Assembly (NCBI GenBank): GCA_013538715.1
Contig: JACAFH010000002.1
Span: 186,001 to 250,000, forward strand
From: Candidatus Nitrosothermus koennekei
GTDB lineage: Archaea; Thermoproteota; Nitrososphaeria; Nitrososphaerales; Nitrosocaldaceae
Length of the DNA: 64,000 nucleotides
Reading direction: 5' to 3'
Below the pieces are notes generated by a model. That model did not search any database. It saw only the letters and a program-made list of their open reading frames with translations, and was not told the origin of the DNA. Every line of letters starts with the position of its first letter. The stretch's first letter is position 1. Shown piece after piece: positions 26,259 through 35,166 of the stretch. The position numbers and the translations under genes were made by a program.

Positions 26259-27305
26259 TTACTTCTCCATTATATATTCATTAACTGCCATACCAAAATG
26301 TCTACCTTTACCTTCTTGCACACTAACAAATACCCGATCTCCTTTCCTTAATTCTGTAACTGATGCTAATGAACCATCACCTTTTACAAATCTTATAGTC
26401 TCTGCATTTTGAACAATTATACTACCTACCTCATCATCATATATAGCCTTTATAAGTATCATTGGTCTTGTCTCTATCTTTGCCCTCCCTACTGTAACAC
26501 TTCTAGCACTCCCATCCTTACTAACTATTAGCACTTCGTCACCGCTCTCTATCTCTGAGAGATATTTTGTTTTTCCATTAGGAAGTAGAGTGTAGCAATG
26601 CACAGCACCAGCATTAACTCTGAATGGTCTAGGTGATGTGAATGAAGAACCTATAGATTCATTATGTACTAGAAAGAGGAAGTTTGATCTATTTCCTATA
26701 AGCATACCTTCACCATATTTAAGAATTGAGATCGTATCTACACAAACTCTCTCCCCACTAGCACATTCCATAATATCTGTAATCTCTGCTACTTTTAGAT
26801 CTACCTTTATACTTGAGATATATGCTAAAGATCTTCTTATAGTTGAAGGATCTGTTGTGTTAAGAATTACACCGTCTACTCCTAATTGTAGCACATTAAA
26901 CATAGTTCTAACTTCTTCAGCGTTATTTGCTAGTGTATATATCTTTGTGTTACTCTTCTCTAATCTTGCTATTATATTCTCTAATGGTATTATCTTCCAG
27001 TCATCTGCCTCTACTATGATAAACTTTGCTCCTTTACCTACTGCTTTTGTAATTGTCTCTTCATCTTCTTTACCTTTTACTCTTATCTTGAATCCAGATC
27101 TATTATTATCTATTATATCTTCTAATCTATCATACACTATATAATCTGCATCATTTGATTCTGAGATTATCTCGAATCCTTCTCTATCTATCTTTGATGG
27201 ATCATGAGTATATATCTTCTTGATATTAGCACTATTCAATACATCTCTTAATTGTTCATTAATTGAATTAGTATATACTATTAGTTCTCTATCCCTCAAT
27301 CTCAT
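26259..27305 (-). CDS. aroB': 3-dehydroquinate synthase II (archaeal type)
   Basis: 348 residues. This is the archaeal enzyme that turns 2-amino-3,7-dideoxy-D-threo-hept-6-ulosonate into dehydroquinate, oxidatively with NAD and release of ammonia. Family segments are AKFIIVEADDWKIIPLENII, GVDGVILNTTDP, and the C-terminal ETIRFVKGDGSLASVTELRK with KGRHFGM. It overlaps the upstream ADH synthase gene by 17 bases, reproducing the classical archaeal pair that replaces DAHP synthase and AroB. Confidence 0.93.
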   Translation of the reverse strand: MRLRDRELIVYTNSINEQLRDVLNSANIKKIYTHDPSKIDREGFEIISESNDADYIVYDRLEDIIDNNRSGFKIRVKGKEDEETITKAVGKGAKFIIVEADDWKIIPLENIIARLEKSNTKIYTLANNAEEVRTMFNVLQLGVDGVILNTTDPSTIRRSLAYISSIKVDLKVAEITDIMECASGERVCVDTISILKYGEGMLIGNRSNFLFLVHNESIGSSFTSPRPFRVNAGAVHCYTLLPNGKTKYLSEIESGDEVLIVSKDGSARSVTVGRAKIETRPMILIKAIYDDEVGSIIVQNAETIRFVKGDGSLASVTELRKGDRVFVSVQEGKGRHFGMAVNEYIMEK

Positions 27306-28098
27306 TCAACGCCTCTTTTGGTTCAAACTTATCAAATATTACCCTTTTTAATGCTTTAACCATTGATGGTGGATTATTATGCTGAAATATATTCCTGCCA
27401 AATGTTACTCCAATAGCACCTGCTTCCATTGCTCCTTCTACCATCTCTAATATTGCTAGATCATTCTCTGCTTTTGGTCCTCCTGCTATAACTATAGGAA
27501 CTGGGCAACTTCTTACTACTTGCTTAAACGTATCTGGATCACCAGTATAAACCGTCTTTACTATATCAGCTCCTGCTTCTGCTCCTATCCTAGCTACATG
27601 TGCAACTATCTCTGGTTCATGAGGATTCTTTATATTCTCACCTCTAGGATACATCATTGCTATGTATGGAATATTCCATTTATCACACTCATCTGCTACA
27701 ATTCCTAGTTTTACAAGCATCTCTGGCTCAGTCTTTGAGCCAATATTTATATGAACTGATACACCATCAGCACCAAGTCTAATAGCCTCTTCTACACTTC
27801 CCATTAAAACTTTTTTATTAGGGTCTGGACCTAAACTAGTGCTTCCAGATACATGTATTATTGTACCTATTCTTGGAGGCTTTGGTAAACTCTTCATTAT
27901 ACCTTTATTTATTAATATGCTTGTTAAACCTTGTGTCTCACACGAGTATATGATGTGATGAATATTATCTATTCCTTTGATAGGACCAGAGCTTATTCCA
28001 TGATCCATTGGTATACATAACATCTTACCGTTCTTCAATATTCTTGACATCCTTATATCTTTACCATTCACCATAACATATAGAATTAACCTACCCAT
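27289..28098 (-). CDS. aroA': 2-amino-3,7-dideoxy-D-threo-hept-6-ulosonate synthase (class I aldolase-like)
   Basis: 269 residues as drawn; the ATG at 28074 ([13 protein letters not shown]) is the likelier true start, since family members begin about there. TIM-barrel aldolase that condenses a deoxy-ketohexose phosphate and aspartate semialdehyde. Characteristic parts: [33 protein letters not shown], the Schiff-base Lys in [15 protein letters not shown], and [17 protein letters not shown]. Co-transcribed with the following DHQ synthase II. Confidence 0.92.
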   Translation of the reverse strand: MGRLILYVMVNGKDIRMSRILKNGKMLCIPMDHGISSGPIKGIDNIHHIIYSCETQGLTSILINKGIMKSLPKPPRIGTIIHVSGSTSLGPDPNKKVLMGSVEEAIRLGADGVSVHINIGSKTEPEMLVKLGIVADECDKWNIPYIAMMYPRGENIKNPHEPEIVAHVARIGAEAGADIVKTVYTGDPDTFKQVVRSCPVPIVIAGGPKAENDLAILEMVEGAMEAGAIGVTFGRNIFQHNNPPSMVKALKRVIFDKFEPKEALNEIEG

Positions 28099-28151
28099 TT
28101 AAAAGTAATACGAATAAAGATAAGAATTATTTTAATGTGACATAAGATCAC

Positions 28152-28370
28152 TTACTCTATCCTTTCGGCGGTAGCAAATCTATTACCTACTTGTAATATC
28201 TTTATCTTACATTCTTGTCCTACTTCTCCTCCTTTGACGAATATAACAAAACCTTGAATCTTTGCTATGCCATCTCCTCTTCTGCTAGTCTCTTCAATCT
28301 TCACAGTATACTCTTTGTCCTTCTCTACTGGTTTTGGTCTAAAACCGCCGAAACTTCTCTTTTCGCTCAA
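28152..28370 (-). CDS. TRAM-domain protein
   Basis: 72 residues. A disordered basic lead (KRSFGGFRPKPVEKDKEY) precedes a single TRAM beta-barrel: TVKIEETSRRGDGIAKIQGF, VIFVKGGEVGQECKIKIL, FATAERIE. Stand-alone archaeal TRAM proteins bind RNA and act as RNA chaperones, cold-shock-like. Monocistronic, 53 bases before the ADH synthase gene start on the same strand side. Confidence 0.92.
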   Translation of the reverse strand: MSEKRSFGGFRPKPVEKDKEYTVKIEETSRRGDGIAKIQGFVIFVKGGEVGQECKIKILQVGNRFATAERIE

Positions 28371-28430
28371 TATAACACCTCCGTTTTACTTACCAAAATA
28401 ATATATATAAATCATTTGAAAAATAAAAAA

Positions 28431-28976
28431 TTAATAATCTAATACTACTATGTCTTTACTTTCATCTCTTAGTATGTCTTGTAATCTTATCATAAATGGA
28501 TGGCTATCTATCTCTATACTTGGTAGCATATCCTCTGGTTTAAGGTTATTATGTGCTATACAATGACTACATGCAATTACTCTACCACCCTCTGCTATGA
28601 AGGTCTTTAATTCTTCATTAACTCCTTGTAATTCTCTTGGTACATTCTTTGCACCTATTAAAACCCCTTCTACATCAAGGAATATTACTACATTAAAGCC
28701 ATTTCTATGCCACTGCAAACTATGCTCAACGCCCATAGTTGCTGAATGTAATTGATGAGAATCTGCTGGATTACCACTTGTTATGTGCATAACAAGCACT
28801 TTCCTACCTTCATGAGGAGCCATAATTGTTGTACTAGATGAATGCTCTTGTGAAAATGCTCCGTTTATTGTTATCATAACTATAGCTACTACAGCTATCA
28901 CAGCAATTATAGAGTATTTTATATTTGACTGCATATCATTAGTTTGTATTAATAATATATATGATTTGTAGTACAT
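28431..28976 (-). CDS. Secreted or membrane-anchored DsrE/DsrF-like protein
   Basis: 181 residues; start at the later ATG (28934, MQSNIKYSIIAVIAVVAIVM) gives a typical signal/anchor helix, so that start is preferred. The mature part is DsrE-like: RKVLVMHITSGNPADSHQLH, then NGFNVVIFLDVEGVLIGAKN, and a Cys pair in GRVIACSHCIAHNNL (CxxC). DsrE-fold proteins bind or relay sulfur or thiols. Exported location and CxxC suggest an extracytoplasmic redox or sulfur function (inference). Confidence 0.75.
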   Translation of the reverse strand: MYYKSYILLIQTNDMQSNIKYSIIAVIAVVAIVMITINGAFSQEHSSSTTIMAPHEGRKVLVMHITSGNPADSHQLHSATMGVEHSLQWHRNGFNVVIFLDVEGVLIGAKNVPRELQGVNEELKTFIAEGGRVIACSHCIAHNNLKPEDMLPSIEIDSHPFMIRLQDILRDESKDIVVLDY

Positions 28977-29021
28977 TTTTAGCTGTGTACTAATATATGG
29001 TTATATAACAAGTAATATTAC

Positions 29022-29482
29022 ATGAGAAGGAAGCATAAAATAGATAGAAGAGAGATTGTACTTCATATAATAGAACATTTTCCGGCTATAAAATATAAAG
29101 AATTGATACGATTATCTAAATCATCCCACGGTTCTCTAAGCTATCATATTAGTATGCTAGAGAAGGAAGGATTAATAATTGTAGAACGTGGAAAGAGTAC
29201 TAGGTTATATAGTATAAATGTCAATAATAATGATAGAATAATTCTTAGGAGTGTAAGGAACAACACACGTAAATCGATAATAAATACATTGATTGATGGA
29301 GAGAAGAGCCTAGAAGAGATAAATAGTGTTATAAAAAAGTAGGTCTACTTTATTATGGCATATAAACTACCTAATAAAGGAAGAACTAGTAATTAAAAAG
29401 AAAGTTAATAGACATAATTATTATTTATTAAATAATAGAGGTATGATTATAAGTACATTAAGAAGATATCACATAAGGTGAT
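29022..29482 (+). pseudogene. Double winged-helix transcriptional regulator, broken by one frameshift
   Basis: The first 106 codons (to TAG 29340-29342) give one ArsR-like winged helix (YKELIRLSKSSHGSLSYHIS, then MLEKEGLIIVERGKSTRLY) plus the start of a second (SLEEINSVIKK). In another frame, directly after the A6 run at 29333-29338, the second domain continues: SRSTLLWHINYLIKEELVIK, then NYYLLNNRGMIISTLRRYHI to TGA 29480. A +1 shift restores a normal tandem wHTH protein of about 152 residues. The lesion is one base in a homopolymer, so it may be a real mutation or an assembly error. It is divergent from the DsrE-like gene, a plausible target. Confidence 0.75.
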
Positions 29483-29495
29483 ATATAAATAAAAG
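29483..29495 (+). promoter_or_regulatory. TATA box of the C/D box sRNA
   Basis: TATATAAATAAAA, centred about 25 bases before the predicted sRNA 5' end at 29514. It overlaps the tail of the wHTH reading frame. The spacing fits archaeal transcription. Confidence 0.5.
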
Positions 29496-29513
29496 TTATG
29501 CAAATATAAGATA

Positions 29514-29574
29514 GCAGCAGTGAGGACTCAGAGTTAAACTGATAGTTATGATGAGATGGCATTTGTCTGAGCTG
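29514..29574 (+). ncRNA. C/D box guide sRNA
   Basis: About 60 bases with all four boxes in order: C GTGAGGA (29520-29526, one mismatch to RUGAUGA), D' CTGA (29539-29542), C' ATGATGA (29548-29554), D CTGA (29567-29570). Guides are 12 bases each (29527-29538 and 29555-29566), and the D'-C' spacer is 5 bases. The ends CAGC/GCTG can pair to close the kink-turn. Box order, guide length and spacing are typical for archaeal 2'-O-methylation guides bound by L7Ae, Nop5 and fibrillarin. The rRNA or tRNA targets were not determined. Confidence 0.85.
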
Positions 29575-29617
29575 TTATATAGATAATATTCTAATCTATT
29601 TGGATATAACTAATCTG

Positions 29618-30454
29618 CTATTGGTCATATATCGAAGTGTAAAGTGGATATTCCTCTCCACTCTCATGTAATTTATAACTACCTTCACTTTGAAATTTAC
29701 GTTTATGCATATCATCTAAATTCTTATAAACTTCTTCACCTATTACTATCTGATTCGGTTTTGCTTTGCTCATTATCTTTGCAGCCCTACTTATTACATG
29801 CCCTAATAGATCTGGTTCTGAACCAAGTACTATGATCTGATTATAGCCTGCGTCTATAGATATTCGTGCTTTTATCTTTGGTAAATTCTTCTGAAAAAGC
29901 ATATCATTTATCGATCTCTCAATTATATACATCATACTATAGGAGCACTCTATAGTATTTGCACATGTGTTTATAAGATCAGGATTTGGAGGAAAGAATG
30001 CTATAACAGCATCTCCAGCGTATTTTAATACATATCCACCAAATCTACTAATTATTATAGACATCTCTTGACAGAAAGTTCTTACTAATTTTGCAACCAT
30101 CTCAATAGAAATAGTTGCTGCTAAGGCAGTAGAGCCTACCAGATCTATATAGAGTATTACAAATACATCATTCTTATTACTATTCTTTAGTAAATATGAA
30201 TGAGATAAATGCATCAAGAATATTTGTGCATATGTATCATTATCCAAAGAATCACTCTCCAAGTTATTTAAGACTCTCCTTTGACTATTGACTATATCAT
30301 TAGTATCTATAGGTTTGTATGATGGTTTTACTTCATCAAATAATATCTTGAGCGTCTTTTCTGCTATGAATACTCTAGCTATCTTATCATAATAACCTTG
30401 AGTAGCTCCAACTCTATACTTCTCAAATCTTGTGCTATCTATCTCTATTGACAT
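29618..30454 (-). CDS. Class III adenylate/guanylate cyclase-like protein
   Basis: 278 residues. An N-terminal helical region (about 1-100) precedes a cyclase homology domain. Both metal-binding Asp residues are present: FVILYIDLVGSTALAATISI (about 108) and YVLKYAGDAVIAFFPPNPDL (about 150). ARISIDAGYNQIIVLGSEPD, then HVISRAAKIMSKAKPNQIVI completes the domain. No transmembrane helix, so it is a soluble enzyme. Nitrososphaeria carry several such proteins; the product nucleotide and the receptor are unknown. Confidence 0.87.
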   Translation of the reverse strand: MSIEIDSTRFEKYRVGATQGYYDKIARVFIAEKTLKILFDEVKPSYKPIDTNDIVNSQRRVLNNLESDSLDNDTYAQIFLMHLSHSYLLKNSNKNDVFVILYIDLVGSTALAATISIEMVAKLVRTFCQEMSIIISRFGGYVLKYAGDAVIAFFPPNPDLINTCANTIECSYSMMYIIERSINDMLFQKNLPKIKARISIDAGYNQIIVLGSEPDLLGHVISRAAKIMSKAKPNQIVIGEEVYKNLDDMHKRKFQSEGSYKLHESGEEYPLYTSIYDQ

Positions 30455-30484
30455 ATAATAGTTTCTATTAAATGGGTAAATAAA

Positions 30485-31012
30485 CTATACCTTTCTCCAT
30501 CTGTTATCTATATAATGATATTCATTTCCATTATGATCTATAACCTTGCCAATGCTCCATCTATAATCTTTAAGTTCAAGTATAACTCTCTTTATATTAT
30601 CAATATCTATACTTCTTAATTGGAGAATTATACTATCAGCCAAATATTCTATAATATCCACTGCTTTATTCATTGCTAGATCTGATGATGTTAGTAATGA
30701 GAATTCTACATCTGGATTATCCTTGAAACATAAGCTAAACCTAAATCTCTTATTACCTCTTCTCCACTTGATATTCTTTAATAATGTCTTGAGATCTTCC
30801 CATCGGTCAAAGCCAAATATCTTAAAGAATTGTGGTTCATATCTAAAATGCATCTCTATATTAATCATACTACTATATTCTTCACTTAATTCTTCTTCCT
30901 TCTCTTCAACTCCAAATTGTTGAAAGAGTTTATATATAGTCTCTACTTCTGCTTGTGACAAACCTGCATATGTTAATTTGATCAATTTAGTAGAATGGCC
31001 AAAGTGGAACAA
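30485..31012 (-). CDS. Conserved hypothetical protein
   Basis: 175 residues, not recognised. Soluble alpha/beta protein with repeated strand patterns (MINIEMHFRYEPQFFKIFGF, then RFRFSLCFKDNPDVEFSLLT). It overlaps the start-side end of the next gene upstream (30987-31556) by 26 bases, so both are translated from one message. It lies just before the cyclase gene (31 bases), all on the same strand. Confidence 0.6.
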   Translation of the reverse strand: MFHFGHSTKLIKLTYAGLSQAEVETIYKLFQQFGVEEKEEELSEEYSSMINIEMHFRYEPQFFKIFGFDRWEDLKTLLKNIKWRRGNKRFRFSLCFKDNPDVEFSLLTSSDLAMNKAVDIIEYLADSIILQLRSIDIDNIKRVILELKDYRWSIGKVIDHNGNEYHYIDNRWRKV

Positions 31013-31556
31013 GCGCTAATATTCTTAATAAACCCCATAAGCCAAGTGAAGCAAGTGTTATAGACAATGGTATCCATGGCATAGGTATTGGCTTCCCTTT
31101 TAGTTTTAGAATGCGATCTTCCCTAATATGAGCTACATATCCTTCTAACTTTGTACTCCATATCTTGTAATCAATCCCGTGTTTCTTAAAGATGTTAATT
31201 ACCTCATATATTATAGGTGCTCTTTCGCTAATAAGATGTTGTATATATCTTCTCGATATCTCTACCTCTGCATGTATAGCAATTAATCCATGTTTAACCT
31301 CAAATAATCTAACATGCATCTCCCATGTCCTTGTCAACATCTTAGTAAAACCATCGCCAAGTTGAGAAGGTTTCTTATTCTCACATAACCTTACTCTATG
31401 AAATCCTTCTTTCTTTAATATATTTATGATATCATCAACACTCGCCTTAACTACTATATAAAGAGGATCGTTATTAAGTTCTTCACTCTTTATTATCTCA
31501 CTTCTGCCTTTCATTAGATCGATTCTCTTTGGATATGATACAAGATAGTCTCCCAT
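30987..31556 (-). CDS. Conserved protein with C-terminal membrane anchor
   Basis: 189 residues. A soluble alpha/beta portion (about 1-150; SVDDIINILKKEGFHRVRLC, WEMHVRLFEVKHGLIAIHAE) is followed by a single C-terminal helix PLSITLASLGLWGLLRILAL (about 163-182), giving a tail-anchored topology with the bulk in the cytoplasm. Not recognised. It begins a short same-strand run (this gene, the 175-residue unknown and the cyclase). Confidence 0.6.
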   Translation of the reverse strand: MGDYLVSYPKRIDLMKGRSEIIKSEELNNDPLYIVVKASVDDIINILKKEGFHRVRLCENKKPSQLGDGFTKMLTRTWEMHVRLFEVKHGLIAIHAEVEISRRYIQHLISERAPIIYEVINIFKKHGIDYKIWSTKLEGYVAHIREDRILKLKGKPIPMPWIPLSITLASLGLWGLLRILALVPLWPFY

Positions 31557-31601
31557 ATTATTTCATCTTTAACTTTCTATATTAAAACGCTTTGTCAAAT
31601 A

Positions 31602-32378
31602 TTATAGTCTAAGGCTCTTCATATATATACACTCTTCATGATTTATAGCAAGATCACTCCATGAAAGATCTGCATCATTCCATTCAACATTTGCATCTCT
31701 CACAATGACTAGAGGTATTGATTCGTTACTCTCTCCCATGAGAAGGTTTGCTGCAGTCGCTATGCTATCTGCAACAGCTTGTAATGTAACTCTTAATTTA
31801 TTACCAAATAGATCTTCCCTTCCTCTAAAGTCTTTTACTGGTTTAAAGCCTGCTACTCCTATAGCAACTCCTATAGTACCCCTTCTAGTAGGCATAAGCC
31901 TACTATCATTTAATATTATACCCACATTCTTCCCATCTTGTTTAAATCTATTCCTTAATTCCTTTGCTATAATAAACGGTTCCTTAGGATGAGTTATGAT
32001 ATAACCATTCGTTATATTCGATTTATCTATTCCAGCATTTGGAGCAAGCACACCATCTTTTACTGCAAGTATAAATCCTTCTATCCCTCCAAGTATATCA
32101 TCTGACTCATCTATTACTATCTGTGCTATTCTACTATCTAGTGAATATCTAGCTCCTAAACTCTTTGCTCTCTCACTTGGAATGATGTTCTTTATCTCAA
32201 GGATAGAACCTTGACTCATAGCAACAAACTTACTTGATATTACAAGTATGTCATTACTCTTTATAGCCTCATTATTATCCCTTACACCATTAATTAAAGT
32301 AGTGTATAGATCAAATCTTCCGTTCATAAGAGGCATTTTTATAGGTATGAGTTGCATGATTAGCATATACCTAAACAT
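31602..32378 (-). CDS. cofE: Coenzyme F420-0:L-glutamate ligase
   Basis: 258 residues as drawn; the start at the internal ATG giving MQLIPIKMPLMNGRFDLYTT fits the family better. GTP-dependent ligase that adds glutamates to F420-0. Motifs include NDILVISSKFVAMSQG, GGIEGFILAVKDGVLAPNAGIDKSN, then ILNDSRLMPTRRGTIGVAIG and GFKPVKDFRGREDLFG, which carry the metal- and GTP-binding residues. Nitrososphaeria have F420. Monocistronic. Confidence 0.92.
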   Translation of the reverse strand: MFRYMLIMQLIPIKMPLMNGRFDLYTTLINGVRDNNEAIKSNDILVISSKFVAMSQGSILEIKNIIPSERAKSLGARYSLDSRIAQIVIDESDDILGGIEGFILAVKDGVLAPNAGIDKSNITNGYIITHPKEPFIIAKELRNRFKQDGKNVGIILNDSRLMPTRRGTIGVAIGVAGFKPVKDFRGREDLFGNKLRVTLQAVADSIATAANLLMGESNESIPLVIVRDANVEWNDADLSWSDLAINHEECIYMKSLRL

Positions 32379-32505
32379 AATTTAATACTATTGTCAGATG
32401 TTATAATCTTCAATATGAAGAATTGTTTTAGCATCACACACAATTATAATCAATCATATCTACTATATTACAATTAGTAATATAATGAAAAAAGACTTTA
32501 TAAAA

Positions 32506-33804
32506 TTAATACATGTTCATGTATTTCTCTCTTTCCCATTCAGTAACATGCATCCTAAACTCATCCCATTCCTTTATTTTTATACTTAGATATCTATTAA
32601 AGAGATACTCACCAAATGTATCTTTAATTAATTTACTAGATTTCATCTCCATTAATGCCTCAATAAGCGAGGAGGGTAACGTATCTATATTCTTATCTCT
32701 ATCTGTTTCTGCTAGTTGATAAACGTTCTCTTCTACAGGTTCTGGAGGTTCGAGTTTATTCTTTATACCATCCAGACCAGCCTTAAGTAATACTGCAAAT
32801 GCAAGATATGGATTGCATGTAGGATCTGGACATCTTAATTCTATCCTAGCAGATTTAGGTTTTTGCTCAAACCATTTGGGTATTCTTATTAGAGCAGATC
32901 TATTCATACTTGCCCATGTTATGTATACAGGGGCTTCGTAACCTACTACAAGCCTTTTATAAGAGTTTACTGTAGGGCATAATATTGCACATAATTCTTT
33001 GATATGCTTCATCTGTCCAGCCATAAAATTATATGCTAAATCTGATAATCTATAATCATCATTTGCATCATAAAAGAGGTTTTCGTTATTTAGATTAAAG
33101 AGACTTTGATGTATATGCAATCCTGAACCTGCTTTCTTCATTAATGGTTTTGCCATGAATGTAGCATGCAAAGAGTTCATCTTCGCAACCTTCTTTACTA
33201 TATATTTTAATGTAACAAGCCTATCAGCTGTTATAAGTGCAGGAGCGTATTCAAAGTCTATCTCATACTGACCTGTTCCAACTTCATGATGAGCATTCTC
33301 TACATGCATGCCAAAACGTTGGAGAATTATGATCATATCTTTTATTATGGTATAATTACTTGATAGATCGAAATAACCTTCTCGATCTATTGGAATATCA
33401 TCTTTGAATAGATAAAACTCTGGTTCTGGTCCTGTATTATATATAAAACCCATCTCTGTTGCTTCATTAATAACATTCTTTAACACTAATCTAGGATCAC
33501 CTTCAAATGGCGTGCCATCTGGATTATATATCTCGCAAATTAATCTTGCTGTATTCTCACTAGCTGACCATGGAAGAACTATATAAGTATTAGGATCTGG
33601 TTTTAGATAGAGATCACTCTCTTGTATCCGAGAAAATCCTTCTATAGACGAACCATCAAACCATATACCACTCTTTAAAGCTGTTTCTAACTCTTCAACT
33701 GGTATTATATTCTCTTTAACTACTCCATGAAGATCTGTAAATTGTAATGTAATAAATTTTACATCGTCTCTAACTACTCTCTCCATAAGTTCATTAACAT
33801 TCAT
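32506..33804 (-). CDS. glnA: Glutamine synthetase, type I
   Basis: 432 residues. ATP-dependent amidation of glutamate; dodecameric in relatives. Beta-grasp N-domain with FTDLHGVVKENIIPV and GIWFDGSSIEGFSRI; the catalytic barrel has AHHEVGTGQYEIDFEY, KAGSGLHIHQSLFN, NSYKRLVVGYEAPVYITWA and the substrate-contacting RIELRCPDPTCNPYL. The NLYxLP adenylylation site of bacterial GSI-beta is not present (the region reads PVEENVYQLAETDRDK), so control is presumably not by adenylylation. Monocistronic. Confidence 0.97.
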   Translation of the reverse strand: MNVNELMERVVRDDVKFITLQFTDLHGVVKENIIPVEELETALKSGIWFDGSSIEGFSRIQESDLYLKPDPNTYIVLPWSASENTARLICEIYNPDGTPFEGDPRLVLKNVINEATEMGFIYNTGPEPEFYLFKDDIPIDREGYFDLSSNYTIIKDMIIILQRFGMHVENAHHEVGTGQYEIDFEYAPALITADRLVTLKYIVKKVAKMNSLHATFMAKPLMKKAGSGLHIHQSLFNLNNENLFYDANDDYRLSDLAYNFMAGQMKHIKELCAILCPTVNSYKRLVVGYEAPVYITWASMNRSALIRIPKWFEQKPKSARIELRCPDPTCNPYLAFAVLLKAGLDGIKNKLEPPEPVEENVYQLAETDRDKNIDTLPSSLIEALMEMKSSKLIKDTFGEYLFNRYLSIKIKEWDEFRMHVTEWEREKYMNMY

Positions 33805-33899
33805 GATCTAATTTCCTTACTCCCTTTAAAATATTTAACTGCTTATAGAGTATAAAGATAATTCTATTATAAGCGCAATAAATTTATACTTAAAAAATA

Positions 33900-34085
33900 G
33901 TGATATCAAACATGGAAGTAGATGGTGTATTTGTGGCGGGAGGTTCTATAGTAGTATTTGGTATAATACTTCTAGCATTAGGATTTCTTGCGCCAGATCT
34001 AATGCCTGTGCTATGGCCAGTTGCTGCAGTGCTAATAGCTTGCGGAATAGCTATGAAAGTTATCTCTGTAAAACATGCTACATAA
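33900..34085 (+). CDS. Small two-helix membrane protein
   Basis: 61 residues from GTG 33900 or 57 from ATG 33912 (MEVDGVFVAGG, preferred). Two hydrophobic helices: GGSIVVFGIILLALGFLAP and MPVLWPVAAVLIACGIAMKV. Conserved-looking but not recognised. It is divergent from glnA by 95 bases and lies just before the MIP18-like gene. Confidence 0.6.
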   Translation: MISNMEVDGVFVAGGSIVVFGIILLALGFLAPDLMPVLWPVAAVLIACGIAMKVISVKHAT

Positions 34086-34127
34086 TAAGAGCTATAGTTA
34101 AATATAATGATATTTTATTCTTTAGTT

Positions 34128-34430
34128 ATGAGTACAAACCTACAAGTGTTAAGAAAGAGGATATTTGAAGAATTGGTTAAGATAGTAGACCCAGAGATAA
34201 ATGTATCTATAATAGAGTTACAATTGATAGATAATGTACAGATAGATAATGGAGATATAAATGTAGACCTTCATCTAACTAGCCCATTTTGTCCAGCAGT
34301 ATTTGGATTCAAGATTGCACAAGATATAAAGAATAATCTAGGAAAGATAGAAGGCGTAAAGAAGGTTAGAGTAAATGTGAGTAATCATTTCATGGCAGAA
34401 GCTATAAATAAACAAGTTAATGAGAACTAA
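34128..34430 (+). CDS. MIP18/DUF59-family Fe-S assembly protein
   Basis: 100 residues from ATG 34128 (MSTNLQVLRKRIFEELVKIV); a start at 34107 is possible but weaker. DUF59 pattern: EELVKIVDPEINVSIIELQL, VDLHLTSPFCPAVFGFKIAQ and VKKVRVNVS. The conserved Cys sits in SPFCPA. Family members (MIP18, SufT, PaaD) help assemble or deliver Fe-S clusters. The gene converges on the succinate dehydrogenase operon, whose SdhB needs three Fe-S clusters, and overlaps its end by 14 bases. Confidence 0.82.
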   Translation: MSTNLQVLRKRIFEELVKIVDPEINVSIIELQLIDNVQIDNGDINVDLHLTSPFCPAVFGFKIAQDIKNNLGKIEGVKKVRVNVSNHFMAEAINKQVNEN

Positions 34431-35166
34431 TATATAACACTGCTTTTTCTTCTCCCTTCTTTGAGAATCCTAATAAATAAGAGCGTAGTAACTGTATACC
34501 TAATGCTGGATCTACGCCTTTTGGACATACATTAGAGCAAGAGCCAGCAAAATGACATCTCCATATACCATGCCTATTATCTATTATCTCTAACCTCTTT
34601 CTACTTGCTTGATCTCTACTATCTATCATATACCTATACATTTGAGCTAGTGCTTGAGGACCTGGGAACTCCTTGTCCATTGCAGTAGTTGGGCATGCAG
34701 CGTAACACAAGCCACATTTTATACAATAAGAGAATTGTAAATACTTCTCAACTTCGTCTGGTTTTTGTATGAATTCTCTATGAATATCATCCATCTTTCT
34801 ATCTGTCTTCTCATTTATTATATAAGGCATCATATTTTTATGATTAGTAAAGAATCTATCAAAGTTTGTTGCAAGATCTCTTATAATAGGAAAGTTTGGT
34901 AATGGTTCACAAATTATTTCATTACTATTAAGTTCAGATATCTTAGTATAGCAAGCGAGTCTAGGTTTGCCATTTATAAGCATACCGCATGAGCCACAAG
35001 AAGCCATTCTGCATGAATATCTCAATGCAAGAGAATGATCAACATATGCTTTAACATAAAGTAAGGCATCAAGTACTGTAGTCCAACGTTGATATGGCAC
35101 TTCAAATGTATCATAACGTTTACCTTCTTTGGGTGAGTATCTTAAGATCTTTAGATTTACACTCAT
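34417..35166 (-). CDS. sdhB: Succinate dehydrogenase iron-sulfur subunit
   Basis: 249 residues. N-terminal [2Fe-2S] domain with CRMASCGSCGMLINGKPRLAC (spread over about 52-72). C-terminal cluster motif YCIKCGLCYAACPT (about 147-160) and CHFAGSCSNVCPKGVDP (about 207-223) give the [4Fe-4S] and [3Fe-4S] centres. It passes electrons from SdhA to the membrane subunits. Last gene of the operon; its start overlaps the stop of the upstream membrane subunit by one base. Confidence 0.95.
   Translation of the reverse strand: MSVNLKILRYSPKEGKRYDTFEVPYQRWTTVLDALLYVKAYVDHSLALRYSCRMASCGSCGMLINGKPRLACYTKISELNSNEIICEPLPNFPIIRDLATNFDRFFTNHKNMMPYIINEKTDRKMDDIHREFIQKPDEVEKYLQFSYCIKCGLCYAACPTTAMDKEFPGPQALAQMYRYMIDSRDQASRKRLEIIDNRHGIWRCHFAGSCSNVCPKGVDPALGIQLLRSYLLGFSKKGEEKAVLYISSH

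Noticed and set aside
29331-29342. A AAA AAG slippery heptamer at the end of the broken regulator frame
   Set aside because: A -1 shift there does not reach the second domain; the good continuation needs +1, so classical -1 recoding was set aside in favour of an indel.
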